From Chroogloeocystis siderophila 5.2 s.c.1 (lineage in GTDB: Bacteria; Cyanobacteriota; Cyanobacteriia; Cyanobacteriales; Chroococcidiopsidaceae): 64,000 nucleotides of DNA. The notes below the pieces were generated by a model. That model was not told the origin of the DNA and ran no database searches. It was given only the letters and a program-made list of their open reading frames with translations. The DNA is taken from the NCBI RefSeq assembly GCF_001904655.1, contig NZ_MRCC01000007.1, forward strand, positions 186,001 through 250,000, in the 5' to 3' direction. Positions 1 to 6,967 of the stretch are shown here, one piece after another (position 1 is the first letter of the stretch; every line of letters begins with the position of its first letter). Both the position numbers and the translations under genes were made by a program.

Positions 1-700
1 TTAAGGGTAGCTGACAAGTATCAAATGGGTATTTGTACGCCAGCATCTTGAGATGAATTGCCGGATCTTTATGACCTGTAAAGCCAATGAATCGAACCTT
101 TCCCTGTTGTTTGGCTTGTTCTAGGGCTTCAATCACACCACCTTGGGCAAAATGTAGTTCAGGGTCGTTGTCGTAAATCACTTCATGAATTTGCCACAGA
201 TCGATGTAATCGGTTTTTAACCGTTGTAAAGATTGCTCTAACTGCTGCATTGCTACGCGGGCATCACGCCCATGCGTACAAACTTTTGTCATTAAAAACG
301 CTTTGTCACGTCTTCCGCCTTGCAGCGCTTGACCCATTAATTCTTCGCAGCGCCCCTTACCATACTCCCAAGCGTTATCCAAAAAATTCACACCTGCGTC
401 AATTGCTTCTTGAACAATCCGCACCGCAACTTGGTCATCTTTGATGTTACCGAGGTGTGCGCCTCCAAGCGATAAAGCAGAAACTTCTACTCCTGTTTTA
501 CCTAACATCCGTCGCGGGATTGTACCAAAATCCTCACTTGCATTTACTGCTTGACTTTGTGTTGCTGCTGAGGTGTTGTGTTTTTGCCAGATGAGATAGG
601 CGATCGCGCCTCCAGCACCAATGATTCCTGCACGTTGCAGAAATTGCCGTCGTTGCCAATCAAGCGAGTACTTTTGTGGTGTTCCTGATTCTTCCACCAT
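1..700 (-). CDS. Aldo/keto reductase with twin-arginine leader (3' end outside window)
   Basis: Read on the minus strand from ATG at 700; 233 residues are visible and the gene runs off the left edge. A good Shine-Dalgarno (GGGAGGTGA) precedes the start. The N-terminus has a twin-arginine-like motif (RRQFLQRAG) followed by a hydrophobic Gly/Ala stretch, so export by Tat or membrane anchoring is likely. The rest is an AKR barrel: the tetrad Asp/Tyr lie in DNAWEYGKG, the Lys in MTKVC and the His in WQIHEV. The family performs NAD(P)H-dependent carbonyl reduction; the substrate cannot be told. A terminator for the gene to its right lies at 742-763, so it probably has its own promoter. Confidence 0.85.
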   Translation of the reverse strand, partial: MVEESGTPQKYSLDWQRRQFLQRAGIIGAGGAIAYLIWQKHNTSAATQSQAVNASEDFGTIPRRMLGKTGVEVSALSLGGAHLGNIKDDQVAVRIVQEAIDAGVNFLDNAWEYGKGRCEELMGQALQGGRRDKAFLMTKVCTHGRDARVAMQQLEQSLQRLKTDYIDLWQIHEVIYDNDPELHFAQGGVIEALEQAKQQGKVRFIGFTGHKDPAIHLKMLAYKYPFDTCQLPL

Positions 701-741
701 CAGCTATCACCTCCCTTTTCCTATTAGCACTCCTTGATTGT

Positions 742-763
742 AAAAAAACCTACCTTCAGGTAG
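742..763 (-). terminator. Rho-independent terminator
   Basis: On the minus strand CTACC-TGAA-GGTAG forms a 5-bp stem with a tetraloop and is followed by G and seven T. It lies downstream of the small gene at 823-1128 and upstream of the aldo/keto reductase start. Confidence 0.6.
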
Positions 764-785
764 TAGAGAGTGAAGAGCTTACTTA

Positions 786-808
786 AGGGCTAACGGTGAG
801 GCGTTGCG
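786..808. repeat. Possible attC half-site
   Basis: GGGCTAACGGTGAGGCGTTG directly follows (on the minus strand) the stop of the 823-1128 gene. GTTAGCC, read on the minus strand, resembles an attC R' core, and CACCGTTAGC resembles the arm of the attC-like site at 5243-5334. The partner arm is not evident, so this is a weak call. Confidence 0.25.
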
Positions 809-822
809 GAAAGAGTAATGAT

Positions 823-1128
823 TTAAGCGAAAAAAGCCCAAAGTACCTCAACGATTCGGTAAATGTCGCAATCACCCTTCCAAACTTCGCGTTCAGCTTT
901 GTAGTCCAGAACTCTCACTAGATGAGTGACATATCCTTGCTGTCTGAGCAAAATCAAATTGCCCTTTTCAGGTCTATTGGCATTAGCTTCATCATCTTTC
1001 CATGCCAGTTTAAACAGATCAGAAACTTTAAATTGTGAATACGCCCACGCACCATCACCACGCCTCACGTTTTTGGTCCACTTCAGACCTTGTAAATCCA
1101 TGTCAATTTTTACTGGAACAATTGACAT
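823..1128 (-). CDS. Hypothetical protein, 101 aa
   Basis: A 101-residue soluble protein with no signal or membrane segment. It has mixed charge, with a conserved-looking core around GNLILLRQQGYVTHLVRVLD and an aromatic C-terminus (IVEVLWAFFA). I do not recognise the family. It sits in the same orientation as the ParDE-like pair to its right, is followed by a terminator and is flanked by attC-like sequence, so it could be a captured gene cassette. This is inference from context only. Confidence 0.5.
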   Translation of the reverse strand: MSIVPVKIDMDLQGLKWTKNVRRGDGAWAYSQFKVSDLFKLAWKDDEANANRPEKGNLILLRQQGYVTHLVRVLDYKAEREVWKGDCDIYRIVEVLWAFFA

Positions 1129-1216
1129 GGATTTTTTGGTAACTAAAACTATTGCTTAGGCTCTAGCTGTAGATATCTCACCAATAGCCTTGAAATGCGT
1201 CCCCACCGAAAACTGA

Positions 1217-1310
1217 GGCGGCATAACGTTTCCCCTTCAGCAGCAGCTAGTAGCCTTTGCATCTTCACTAGAATTTCGATGCTGTCCGTTGCAGCGCAGT
1301 GTTAGGCGGC
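1217..1310 (-). other. attC-like recombination site
   Basis: Read on the minus strand this begins GCCGCCTAACACTGCGCTG (GCCTAAC fits the R'' core RYYYAAC), contains TGCAAAG in its centre, and ends GTTATGCCGCC. The outer TAAC/GTTA and GGCGG arms are inverted. It lies 13 bp past the stop of the ParE-like toxin, the usual place for attC in a cassette. The inner arms are only partly complementary, so the site may be degenerate. Confidence 0.45.
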
Positions 1311-1322
1311 TGGCAACTTCAA

Positions 1323-1613
1323 TTACTTGCGGCTTTTCCAGTATCCAGGCTCACGACTATAATGCATGACCGCCAAAATCAGAATGTAGTCCTGCTCAAT
1401 TGTATAGAGAACACCATAAGGAAACTTACGCACCATACACCGCCGAACATCTTCATCAATCTTAGCGTAACGAGTTGGAGACACCCTAATCCGGTAAACT
1501 GTATCCTCGATCACGTTTATAAATGCTTGAGCTATCTCAACTCTCTGCTCTGTGTAGTATCGAACTGCTTCAGCGTATTCATTCAGCGCTTCAGGATGAA
1601 ATACGTACCTCAC
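1323..1613 (-). CDS. RelE/ParE-family toxin
   Basis: A 96-residue protein with the ParE/RelE fold pattern: FHPEALNEYAEAVRYY at the N-terminus, RRCMVRKFPYGVLYTIE in the middle and VMHYSREPGYWKSR at the C-terminus. Family members inhibit gyrase (ParE) or cleave mRNA on ribosomes (RelE); the sequence looks closer to the ParE-like group. It overlaps the upstream antitoxin by ATGA at 1610-1613, indicating translational coupling. Length is normal. An attC-like site follows the stop, which fits a toxin-antitoxin cassette of an integron array. Confidence 0.85.
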   Translation of the reverse strand: MRYVFHPEALNEYAEAVRYYTEQRVEIAQAFINVIEDTVYRIRVSPTRYAKIDEDVRRCMVRKFPYGVLYTIEQDYILILAVMHYSREPGYWKSRK

Positions 1614-1840
1614 GGCTCAATCAGCCGTCTGACTTGTGCTAAAGCGTCTTCACCTGAAATTGGCTGAACAGAACCATTTCGCACCTCATCTCTTCGGCGC
1701 TTGGACTCAGTTACCCAAACTGCCTGAATTGCTGAGTCGGTATCGAACTCCAAGCTTTCCACCAACTTGTCTGCCAGGATTGCTCTTGACTCACTAGGTA
1801 GGGACAATATTTCCTCAGTCAGTTGCTCAATTGACCGCAT
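1610..1840 (-). CDS. Addiction-module antitoxin
   Basis: A 76-residue protein beginning MRSIEQLTEEILSLPSESR, matching the short addiction-module component family (TIGR02574 type) that precedes ParE/RelE toxins in cyanobacteria. It is helical with an acidic and hydrophobic N-terminal half and probably neutralises the toxin encoded by the overlapping downstream gene. The ATGA overlap sets the gene order antitoxin then toxin. Autoregulation is typical but no operator was identified. Confidence 0.85.
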   Translation of the reverse strand: MRSIEQLTEEILSLPSESRAILADKLVESLEFDTDSAIQAVWVTESKRRRDEVRNGSVQPISGEDALAQVRRLIEP

Positions 1841-1977
1841 AATCCCAATTCCTCTCAGAAAGCTGCTATCCTAAATAATTGTATCAAAATCTGACATGAG
1901 AAGAAATTCAGGAAGCAGTCGCCCCACCTCAGGGCTATGTTAGGTAGCTACGAGTTAAGCACAGCCAGTACCAGCTT

Positions 1978-2489
1978 TCATTGTTGCACAGCAGCAGATA
2001 CAAACGTATCCGAAGCTGAGTCAGTACATATTAATGTCATGCGCATTCCATCAGCAGATATAGTTCCTGAACACTGTCCCCTTGACTGTCTACCCGACTG
2101 ATACTGAATAGCATACCTGGACTCAAAAGTTCTTCCAGTGATTGTGCCACTGCCTGACGACTCAAAGGGATCAGCCAGTACTGCACCCCATGTTTTAAAT
2201 TGCAACTCATTCCCATCTTGGATTACCTCATAGATGTAACCTAATGTGCGATCAAACCATCTGCTACTAATGTTTAGATTTGAATTTGAGGTGGATGGAG
2301 TCGGTGTTGGTGAAGGACTCGGTGACGGCGGAGATGGCGAGAGACTGGGGGTTGATGTTAGAGGTTTTTTATGAATTCACTATACCACCATGGAGAAGTT
2401 CCACCAACAAGAATTGTTATGACAACTGTTGGAATAATCTTACTCAGGAGACTACTCTTTTTCTCATCACCATTATTGTCGTTTGACAC
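1978..2489 (-). pseudogene. Membrane-anchored hypothetical protein with a frameshift at A6
   Basis: Frame 1 starts at GTG 2489 (AGGTGA eight bases upstream) and encodes SNDNNGDEKKSS, then a transmembrane helix (KIIPTVVITILVGG). It ends at TAA 2360-2358 after about 43 residues. The -1 frame continues from the same spot with a Ser/Pro/Thr linker (PSPSPSPTPTP) and a globular domain with one Cys pair, ending at 1978. The frames meet at A-AAA-AAC (2370-2364). A seventh A, or a -1 ribosomal slip, restores one protein of about 170 residues with an N-in anchor, a Pro-rich stalk and an outer domain. The domain family is not recognised. Confidence 0.6.
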
Positions 2490-2593
2490 TTCTTCGCTCA
2501 CCTTACTTTGGGTTGGCTATTACTACTGCTGCTTCATCCACTACGCATATTGTTATGTGTTTGGAAACTAATCTTCAACTTCAGAGACAGTCT

Positions 2594-2693
2594 CACGTTC
2601 CTGCTCACCGGACGTGGATAGTCTTTGCATAATAACCAATTAATTCTCGACGGTCAGCATGCATGGGCTTTGTTAGATACAGCTTTGTTAGGC
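2594..2693 (-). other. attC-like recombination site
   Basis: On the minus strand it has GCCTAAC (2693-2687) and ATCTAAC (2678-2672), both fitting the RYYYAAC core. TGCTGACCGTCG (2659-2648) pairs imperfectly with CGTCCGGTGAGCA (2614-2602). The loop contains TGCAAAG and the block CGTCCGGTGAGC, both shared with the site at 6450-6549, which argues for common ancestry. The distal GTTRRRY core is not clear. Confidence 0.45.
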
Positions 2694-2820
2694 ACAATTT
2701 ATTAGTATCTTGACAGCAGAACTCTCACTTTGACAATTATTACTTGAGGTTCCACATCTGTCTTTTGATCAACCATTCGCCTGAGTCCTCTTGGTGAAAA
2801 AGCCAAGTCTTTGTGTTTTT

Positions 2821-2995
2821 TTGACACTCCGCGCACTAAATTGACGCGGATTCTTGGGTCATTAGGGAGCTAACGCTTAACCCCTCGCCAAGCAGCAGCT
2901 TCACCGTATGTCCTACGGCTGTGAGTCCTCGCTGCATCACTACCTGAGCAGCCGCAATATCTCTATCTAAACTTGTCACATTCTCCAAATCTAAA
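2821..2995 (-). pseudogene. TnpB C-terminal remnant with IS200/IS605-type right end
   Basis: On the minus strand 2967-2836 reads DRDIAAAQVVMQRGLTAVGH and ends at TAG. This is the characteristic C-terminus of TnpB, following its zinc finger and the last catalytic Asp (the first D). Just upstream the DNA still resembles a CLECGTSLDRD zinc-finger segment but is out of frame. The end TTGACACTCCGCGC...GCGGATTCTTGG (2821-2856) is a typical IS200/IS605 terminal hairpin. The rest of the element is absent. Confidence 0.75.
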
Positions 2996-3029
2996 TTGTC
3001 TTATTGGTAGCAAGTACAAGAGGCTAACC

Positions 3030-4916
3030 ATGAAGACACTCCTCCGCATTGATGCAAGCGTTCGAGTCGATGGCTCAAACACCCGAATTCTCACAGACTA
3101 TTTTCAAAGCAAGTGGCTAAGCGCTAATCCAGGCAGTAGTGTTATTCAACGCTGCCTTAGTAGTAATCCTGTCCCACATATTTGTAATGAAACGATAGAA
3201 GCATTTCAGCATTCAAGCGGGACGTCAAATGGAAGTACGCTTTCCGATACTTTAATCGATGAGCTTAAGAAGGCAGATCATCTGCTGATCGGTAGCCCTC
3301 TCTACAACTTTACTCTCCCATCAACCCTCAAAGCCTATTTCGATCACGTTGTACGCTCAGGATTCACCTTTGGGGTCCGGCAGGGAACTTATCGGGGACT
3401 GCTCAACGGCAAGGGCGCAACAGTGATTACTGCCCGAGGTGGCAAAAGTTCACTAGAATACGAGGACGATTTTCAGACAGCATATTTCAGAGCAATTCTT
3501 TCATTTATAGGAATCAACTCAGTAGATGTCATTGCACTGGAAGGCACTGCTCTGGGGCAGGAGTCCAAAGAGAAGGCATTATCTTATGGCAAGCAACAGG
3601 TGGATTGGTTGTTTGATCGGACAGATGTTCTAGTTTGGCAAGGCGAGTTCACTGAAAAGGACAAGCAGCAAATTGAATACCTGCGTGCTGGTCAGGCAGA
3701 TGCTATCACTAAAGGGGATGCAGATGCCTATGTCGGGCTTTGTACAGACGACATCCACCTACTAATTCCCTCCCATGAGGTTGTTTCAGGATGCGCTGCT
3801 TTCCTGAACGCAGAGAAGGCACTTTTTAGCACCATGAAGTTTGCTCATTTTCAAAAATTTCCTTTTCACATTGAACGAAGCGGAAATTTAGCCTTTGAAA
3901 TGGGTCGTCAAAAAGTCATCATGCATAAACATGATAGTAGGTCTAATGGCGTATTCTCTACCTACCAAAAATACACTCATATTTTCCGTCTAACTTCTCA
4001 AGGCTGGCGCTTTGCGGTACTCATGTCAAAGATGACAGACGAAAGAACTCTCATTTTTGAGCAAAACCGCCAAACCCTTGAAGGCATTGCCTATCGCATG
4101 CTGGGTGATCTCTCCGATGCTCGAGATGTCGTGCAAGAAACCTACCTCAAATGGCGCGAGGTTGATTTTAGCAGTTTGCATTCTCCACGGGCATGGCTGA
4201 TTACGGTATGCAGCCGTACTGCATTGAACCAACTTCAATCTGCTCGCACGCGAAGAGAACTATATGTTGGCACGTGGCTACCAGAGCCATACCTTGATAA
4301 GCTTAGCCAAGATCCGAGTGCTCAGGTAGAGTTAGATGACACTGTATCAGTAGCCCTACTACTAGCGTTAGAACGATTATCACCTCCAGAGCGGGCAGCG
4401 TTTCTACTGCATGATGTGTTCGATCTCAGTTTTGGTGAAATTGCAAGCATATTAGGGAAAAGCAACGCTAGCTGCCGCCAGTTAGCCACTCGTGCTCGTA
4501 GGCGAGTTCAGGAACAGCGTCCCCGCTTTCACACTACCCCCGAAGAGCACCATAAGCTACTCTATGCCTTTATCAGTGCAGCGAGACAGGGAGATCTGGA
4601 ACAACTTATGGCTGTACTGTCCAACAACGTAGAACTATATTCCGATGGTGGCGGTAAGGTAGAGGCTCTATTTGATATTCTTCAGGGAGCAAATCAGGTA
4701 GCCAGATTCTTCATATCGATATTTGATCGCTACCACCAGCGGAACATTGCAGTTCAAACCCTAATGCTACGATTCAATGGTGTGCCAGGAATTCTCATCT
4801 ATGAAAATGGGCAATTGGCGACGGCATTGACTATTGACGTTTATGCAGAACAAATTCACCATCTGTATGCGATTCGCAATCCAGACAAGCTGAGCGATTT
4901 TCCAGCTAAAAGTTGA
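3030..4916 (+). CDS. Azoreductase-like / SnoaL-like / ECF41 sigma factor fusion
   Basis: One 628-residue ORF from ATG 3030 (AGAGG upstream; an extension to 2973 overlaps the TnpB remnant and is unlikely). Residues 1-200 are a flavodoxin-fold FMN-dependent NADH azoreductase (LLRIDASVR, GSPLYNFTLPSTLKAYFDHV). About 207-330 is an NTF2/SnoaL-like domain. About 340-628 is a full ECF sigma factor of group ECF41: region 2 (AYRMLGDLSDARDVVQETYL), WLPEPY at 416, region 4, then a C-terminal SnoaL-like extension with DGGGK (539-543) and NPDKL (617-621). ECF41 factors are normally separate genes next to an oxidoreductase; here they are one polypeptide. Internal ATGs at 4023 and 4032 could also give free sigma factor. 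Confidence 0.85.
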   Translation: MKTLLRIDASVRVDGSNTRILTDYFQSKWLSANPGSSVIQRCLSSNPVPHICNETIEAFQHSSGTSNGSTLSDTLIDELKKADHLLIGSPLYNFTLPSTLKAYFDHVVRSGFTFGVRQGTYRGLLNGKGATVITARGGKSSLEYEDDFQTAYFRAILSFIGINSVDVIALEGTALGQESKEKALSYGKQQVDWLFDRTDVLVWQGEFTEKDKQQIEYLRAGQADAITKGDADAYVGLCTDDIHLLIPSHEVVSGCAAFLNAEKALFSTMKFAHFQKFPFHIERSGNLAFEMGRQKVIMHKHDSRSNGVFSTYQKYTHIFRLTSQGWRFAVLMSKMTDERTLIFEQNRQTLEGIAYRMLGDLSDARDVVQETYLKWREVDFSSLHSPRAWLITVCSRTALNQLQSARTRRELYVGTWLPEPYLDKLSQDPSAQVELDDTVSVALLLALERLSPPERAAFLLHDVFDLSFGEIASILGKSNASCRQLATRARRRVQEQRPRFHTTPEEHHKLLYAFISAARQGDLEQLMAVLSNNVELYSDGGGKVEALFDILQGANQVARFFISIFDRYHQRNIAVQTLMLRFNGVPGILIYENGQLATALTIDVYAEQIHHLYAIRNPDKLSDFPAKS

Positions 4917-4936
4917 TAACTTTTGAGAATTCTAAT

Positions 4937-5116
4937 ATGAGTGTTTTCAGAGATATAAGCATGGCACTACTAGGTGGTTGGGTTATCGGAATAGTATTTG
5001 GTTGGTTGAAGTTGCCTGCCCCGGTTCCCCCATTAATTGGTTTAATTGGTGCGACGGGGATATTGATTGGCGGCTATTGCTACAGCTTGTTAGTTCGGTT
5101 ATTTACAAGCTCATAA
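4937..5116 (+). CDS. XapX-domain (DUF1427) small membrane protein
   Basis: A 59-residue protein from ATG 4937. An upstream in-frame start at 4913 would overlap the previous stop. It has two hydrophobic segments (ALLGGWVIGIVFGWL and IGLIGATGILIGGYCYSLL) separated by the conserved KLPAPVPP turn that marks XapX/DUF1427 proteins. These small inner-membrane proteins have no established function and are often next to oxidoreductase or hydrolase genes. It begins 20 bp after the azoreductase-ECF41 fusion, so the two are probably cotranscribed. Confidence 0.85.
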   Translation: MSVFRDISMALLGGWVIGIVFGWLKLPAPVPPLIGLIGATGILIGGYCYSLLVRLFTSS

Positions 5117-5242
5117 GGGATAGAACAGAAACCCTGGTTGGCTGAAAAAAACTCTCGAAACCCTAATTCATTTGTAGGTTGAATTCCCTTTGTCAACCCA
5201 ACAATTTCCTACTTATCAGCTCTGTCTGTTACTCTAGCAATC

Positions 5243-5334
5243 GCCAGCTAACCCTTGCGTGCAACGGACGGACTGAAAACCCCTAGCTTCGTTTCAATAT
5301 AATCTGCCGCCGGTGACGCTCGCCGTTAGCTGGC
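5243..5334. other. attC-like site with perfect 10-bp terminal inverted repeat
   Basis: GCCAGCTAAC (5243-5252) is exactly inverted by GTTAGCTGGC (5325-5334). Internal arms also pair imperfectly (TTGCGTGCAACGGACGG against CCGCCGGTGACGCTCGCCG). Total length is 92 bp, within the range of attC sites, with core TAAC/GTTA triplets at the ends. It sits between XapX and the antitoxin/doc pair. The same decamer recurs at the end of doc (5994-6003). Confidence 0.55.
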
Positions 5335-5421
5335 TTCGTTTTCGGGCTGGGAGGTACAGGGAGGTTATCGGTATGGAGTGTGTATTAAACTTGATGCAGA
5401 AACACTAGGAGAGCGATTGCG

Positions 5422-5619
5422 GTGGCTTCTATCACAATTGATCTTTCAGACAGCCAATTCCAAAAGCTACAGGATTTAGCAAAAGCACATGACATTGCGA
5501 TTGAAGTGCTGTTGAAGGCGAGCCTAGAAGATTGGCTAAATCTGCAAAAAGGTGATTTTGTTAACACAGCCGATTATGTGCTCCTGAAGAATGCTGAACT
5601 GTATAGACGTTTGGCATGA
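5422..5619 (+). CDS. Antitoxin of Doc-type toxin
   Basis: A 65-residue protein (MASITIDLSDSQFQKLQDLA...) with a short beta strand followed by helices, suggesting a ribbon-helix-helix or Phd-like DNA-binding antitoxin. Its C-terminus would wrap the toxin. It overlaps the downstream doc-like gene by ATGA at 5616-5619, the usual coupling of type II toxin-antitoxin pairs. The assignment rests mainly on position; sequence alone is not diagnostic of the antitoxin class. Confidence 0.75.
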   Translation: MASITIDLSDSQFQKLQDLAKAHDIAIEVLLKASLEDWLNLQKGDFVNTADYVLLKNAELYRRLA

Positions 5620-6002
5620 TCCGCTATTTGACGTTAGTAGAGATATTAGAATTGCATCGCAGAATTCTTGAGCAATCCGGTGGAGCGTCAGGTATCCGAG
5701 ATATAGGTTTGTTAGAGTCAGCGATCGCCCAACCTCGCATGACGTTTGGTGGAGAAGATCTGTACCCAAGCTTGCTGGAGAAAGCAGCAGCATTAGGGTT
5801 TTCGATCATCATGAATCATCCATTTGTAGATGGAAATAAACGTACAGGTCATGCTGCAACGGAAACTTTTCTTGTTCTGAATGGCTTGGAAATTAGCTCC
5901 TCTGTGGATGAGCAAGAGCGTTTGGTGTTGGCGATTGCAGCAGGTGAGCTAGAGCGCAAGGCACTTGTAGAATGGTTGCAACGGAACACAACCGCCAGCT
6001 AA
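5616..6002 (+). CDS. doc: Death-on-curing (Doc/Fic) toxin
   Basis: A 128-residue protein with the Fic/Doc catalytic loop HPFVDGNKRTG at residues 68-78, complete with His, Asp/Asn and Arg. The N-terminus (YLTLVEILELHRRILEQSGG) and the GLLESAIAQPRMTFGG segment are typical of Doc. Doc phosphorylates EF-Tu in the P1 system; related Fic enzymes AMPylate. It forms a type II pair with the overlapping antitoxin. Its stop codon lies inside a copy of the attC-end decamer GCCAGCTAAC, so the C-terminus abuts a recombination site, as in integron cassettes. Confidence 0.88.
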   Translation: MIRYLTLVEILELHRRILEQSGGASGIRDIGLLESAIAQPRMTFGGEDLYPSLLEKAAALGFSIIMNHPFVDGNKRTGHAATETFLVLNGLEISSSVDEQERLVLAIAAGELERKALVEWLQRNTTAS

Positions 6003-6016
6003 CAAGTCGTTGGAGC
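5994..6016. repeat. attC half-site overlapping doc stop
   Basis: GCCAGCTAAC at 5994-6003 is identical to the terminal decamer of the attC-like site at 5243-5252 and is followed by AAGTCGTTGGAGC, a common attC arm. No opposite arm follows before the GFA gene, so the site appears truncated, fusing two former cassettes. Confidence 0.4.
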
Positions 6017-6031
6017 AAAGAGGAGAAGCTT

Positions 6032-6442
6032 ATGACTGATGAAAAACTTGAGGGTGGCTGCCTTTGCGGGGCTATCCGATACCGAGTTTCTGGTGAGCCT
6101 GTCATGGCAGCAATTTGTCATTGCTCTATGTGCCGCCGAGCAAACGGAGCTCCTACCGTCGCTTGGGCAATGTATCAAGAATCGCAAGTTGTTTTTGTCA
6201 AAGAATCACCCAAATTATTTGCGTCTTCCGCAGAAGCAAAGCGCGGTTTCTGTCCAGTCTGCGGCACACAGATTAGCTTTACTGCTGAATTTATCCCTGG
6301 CTTAATCGACATCACCATCGGCAGCCTTGACCACCCGGAAATGGTTACTCCGACACTTCATTACTGGGATTCTAGACGGTTGCCTTGGATACAATTTGCC
6401 GACGATATGCCCAGATTCTCCGAATTTCCACCTACTGAATGA
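6032..6442 (+). CDS. GFA-family (glutathione-dependent formaldehyde-activating-like) protein
   Basis: A 136-residue protein from ATG 6032, chosen for its AGAGGAGA ribosome site; a longer frame from 5972 would run through the attC half-site. It carries the zinc ligands of the GFA fold: GGCLCGAIRYR (C10, C12), ICHCSMCRRANG (C29, C31, C34) and FCPVCGTQI (C74, C77). Family members are zinc-bound glutathione-binding proteins; formaldehyde activity is proven for only a few, so the specific substrate is unknown. Flanked by attC-like sequence on both sides, it is probably cassette-borne. Confidence 0.88.
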   Translation: MTDEKLEGGCLCGAIRYRVSGEPVMAAICHCSMCRRANGAPTVAWAMYQESQVVFVKESPKLFASSAEAKRGFCPVCGTQISFTAEFIPGLIDITIGSLDHPEMVTPTLHYWDSRRLPWIQFADDMPRFSEFPPTE

Positions 6443-6449
6443 AGCCAAT

Positions 6450-6549
6450 GCCTAACATGGCGCTCAACGGTCGCGCTCACCGGACGCAGATCACCTTTGC
6501 AACTCAACCGACTATATTGGTGCGTTCCGGTGCAGTGCGGTTGTTAGCC
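6450..6549 (-). other. attC-like recombination site
   Basis: On the minus strand it runs from GGCTAAC (6549-6543) to GTTAGGC (6456-6450), the latter fitting GTTRRRY exactly. Arms CGCACTGCACCGGAACGC and GCGTCCGGTGAGCGCG pair with a few bulged bases, as attC folds do. It shares TGCAAAG and CGTCCGGTGAGC with the site at 2594-2693. It lies 16 bp past the ferredoxin-like stop, oriented as expected for cassettes diverging from intI at 8111. Confidence 0.6.
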
Positions 6550-6564
6550 TGTATGGGAGTATGC

Positions 6565-6954
6565 TTACAAATCTTTCAAAAATGGGTTACGCGCAAACAT
6601 AAATTCTTCAACAGGTTTGCCTTCCAACAAATGTTCTTGGATAATGCGTTCACAGACCTCCGCTGTAACGTGACAATACCAAGTCCCTTCAGGGTAGACA
6701 ACTGCAAGCGGGCCACCTCGACAAAACATCAAACATTCCACTTCTGTGCGATAAATGTTGTGTCCATCTTGAGTAAGTTGCTTTAGTCGTTTACCCAGAT
6801 ATTTCCAAGTTTTAGCACCTTCTTCAGCAGGGCAACAAGTATCTCCACTTTGGCGCAACCCAGTACACAACAAAATATGTCGTTCATAACCACCTTGCCC
6901 ATTAACAGCAATACCTCGTGATTTAGCCTTCTTTTGCAAAGGTTTTGTATCCAT
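6565..6954 (-). CDS. Thioredoxin-like (2Fe-2S) ferredoxin
   Basis: A 129-residue protein with a thioredoxin-like ferredoxin pattern: HILLCTGLRQSGDTCCP (C30, C40, C41) and VECLMFCRGGPLAVVYPEG (C74, C78). The latter four-residue-spaced pair followed by Gly-Gly is typical of the family that includes NuoE-like and cobalamin-linked ferredoxins. It should carry a [2Fe-2S] cluster and act in the cytosol; its partner is unknown. It starts 13 bp after the methyltransferase on the same strand, probably one operon, and is followed by an attC-like site. Confidence 0.85.
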   Translation of the reverse strand: MDTKPLQKKAKSRGIAVNGQGGYERHILLCTGLRQSGDTCCPAEEGAKTWKYLGKRLKQLTQDGHNIYRTEVECLMFCRGGPLAVVYPEGTWYCHVTAEVCERIIQEHLLEGKPVEEFMFARNPFLKDL

Positions 6955-6967
6955 AACGAGTAGTACT

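Noticed and set aside
724-732. CIRCE element (TTAGCACTC)
   Set aside because: Only one arm is present; no GAGTGCTAA nine bases later.
2280-2571. Plus-strand ORFs opposite the frameshifted membrane gene
   Set aside because: They are shadows of the minus-strand Pro-rich linker and anchor, which have a better start and composition.
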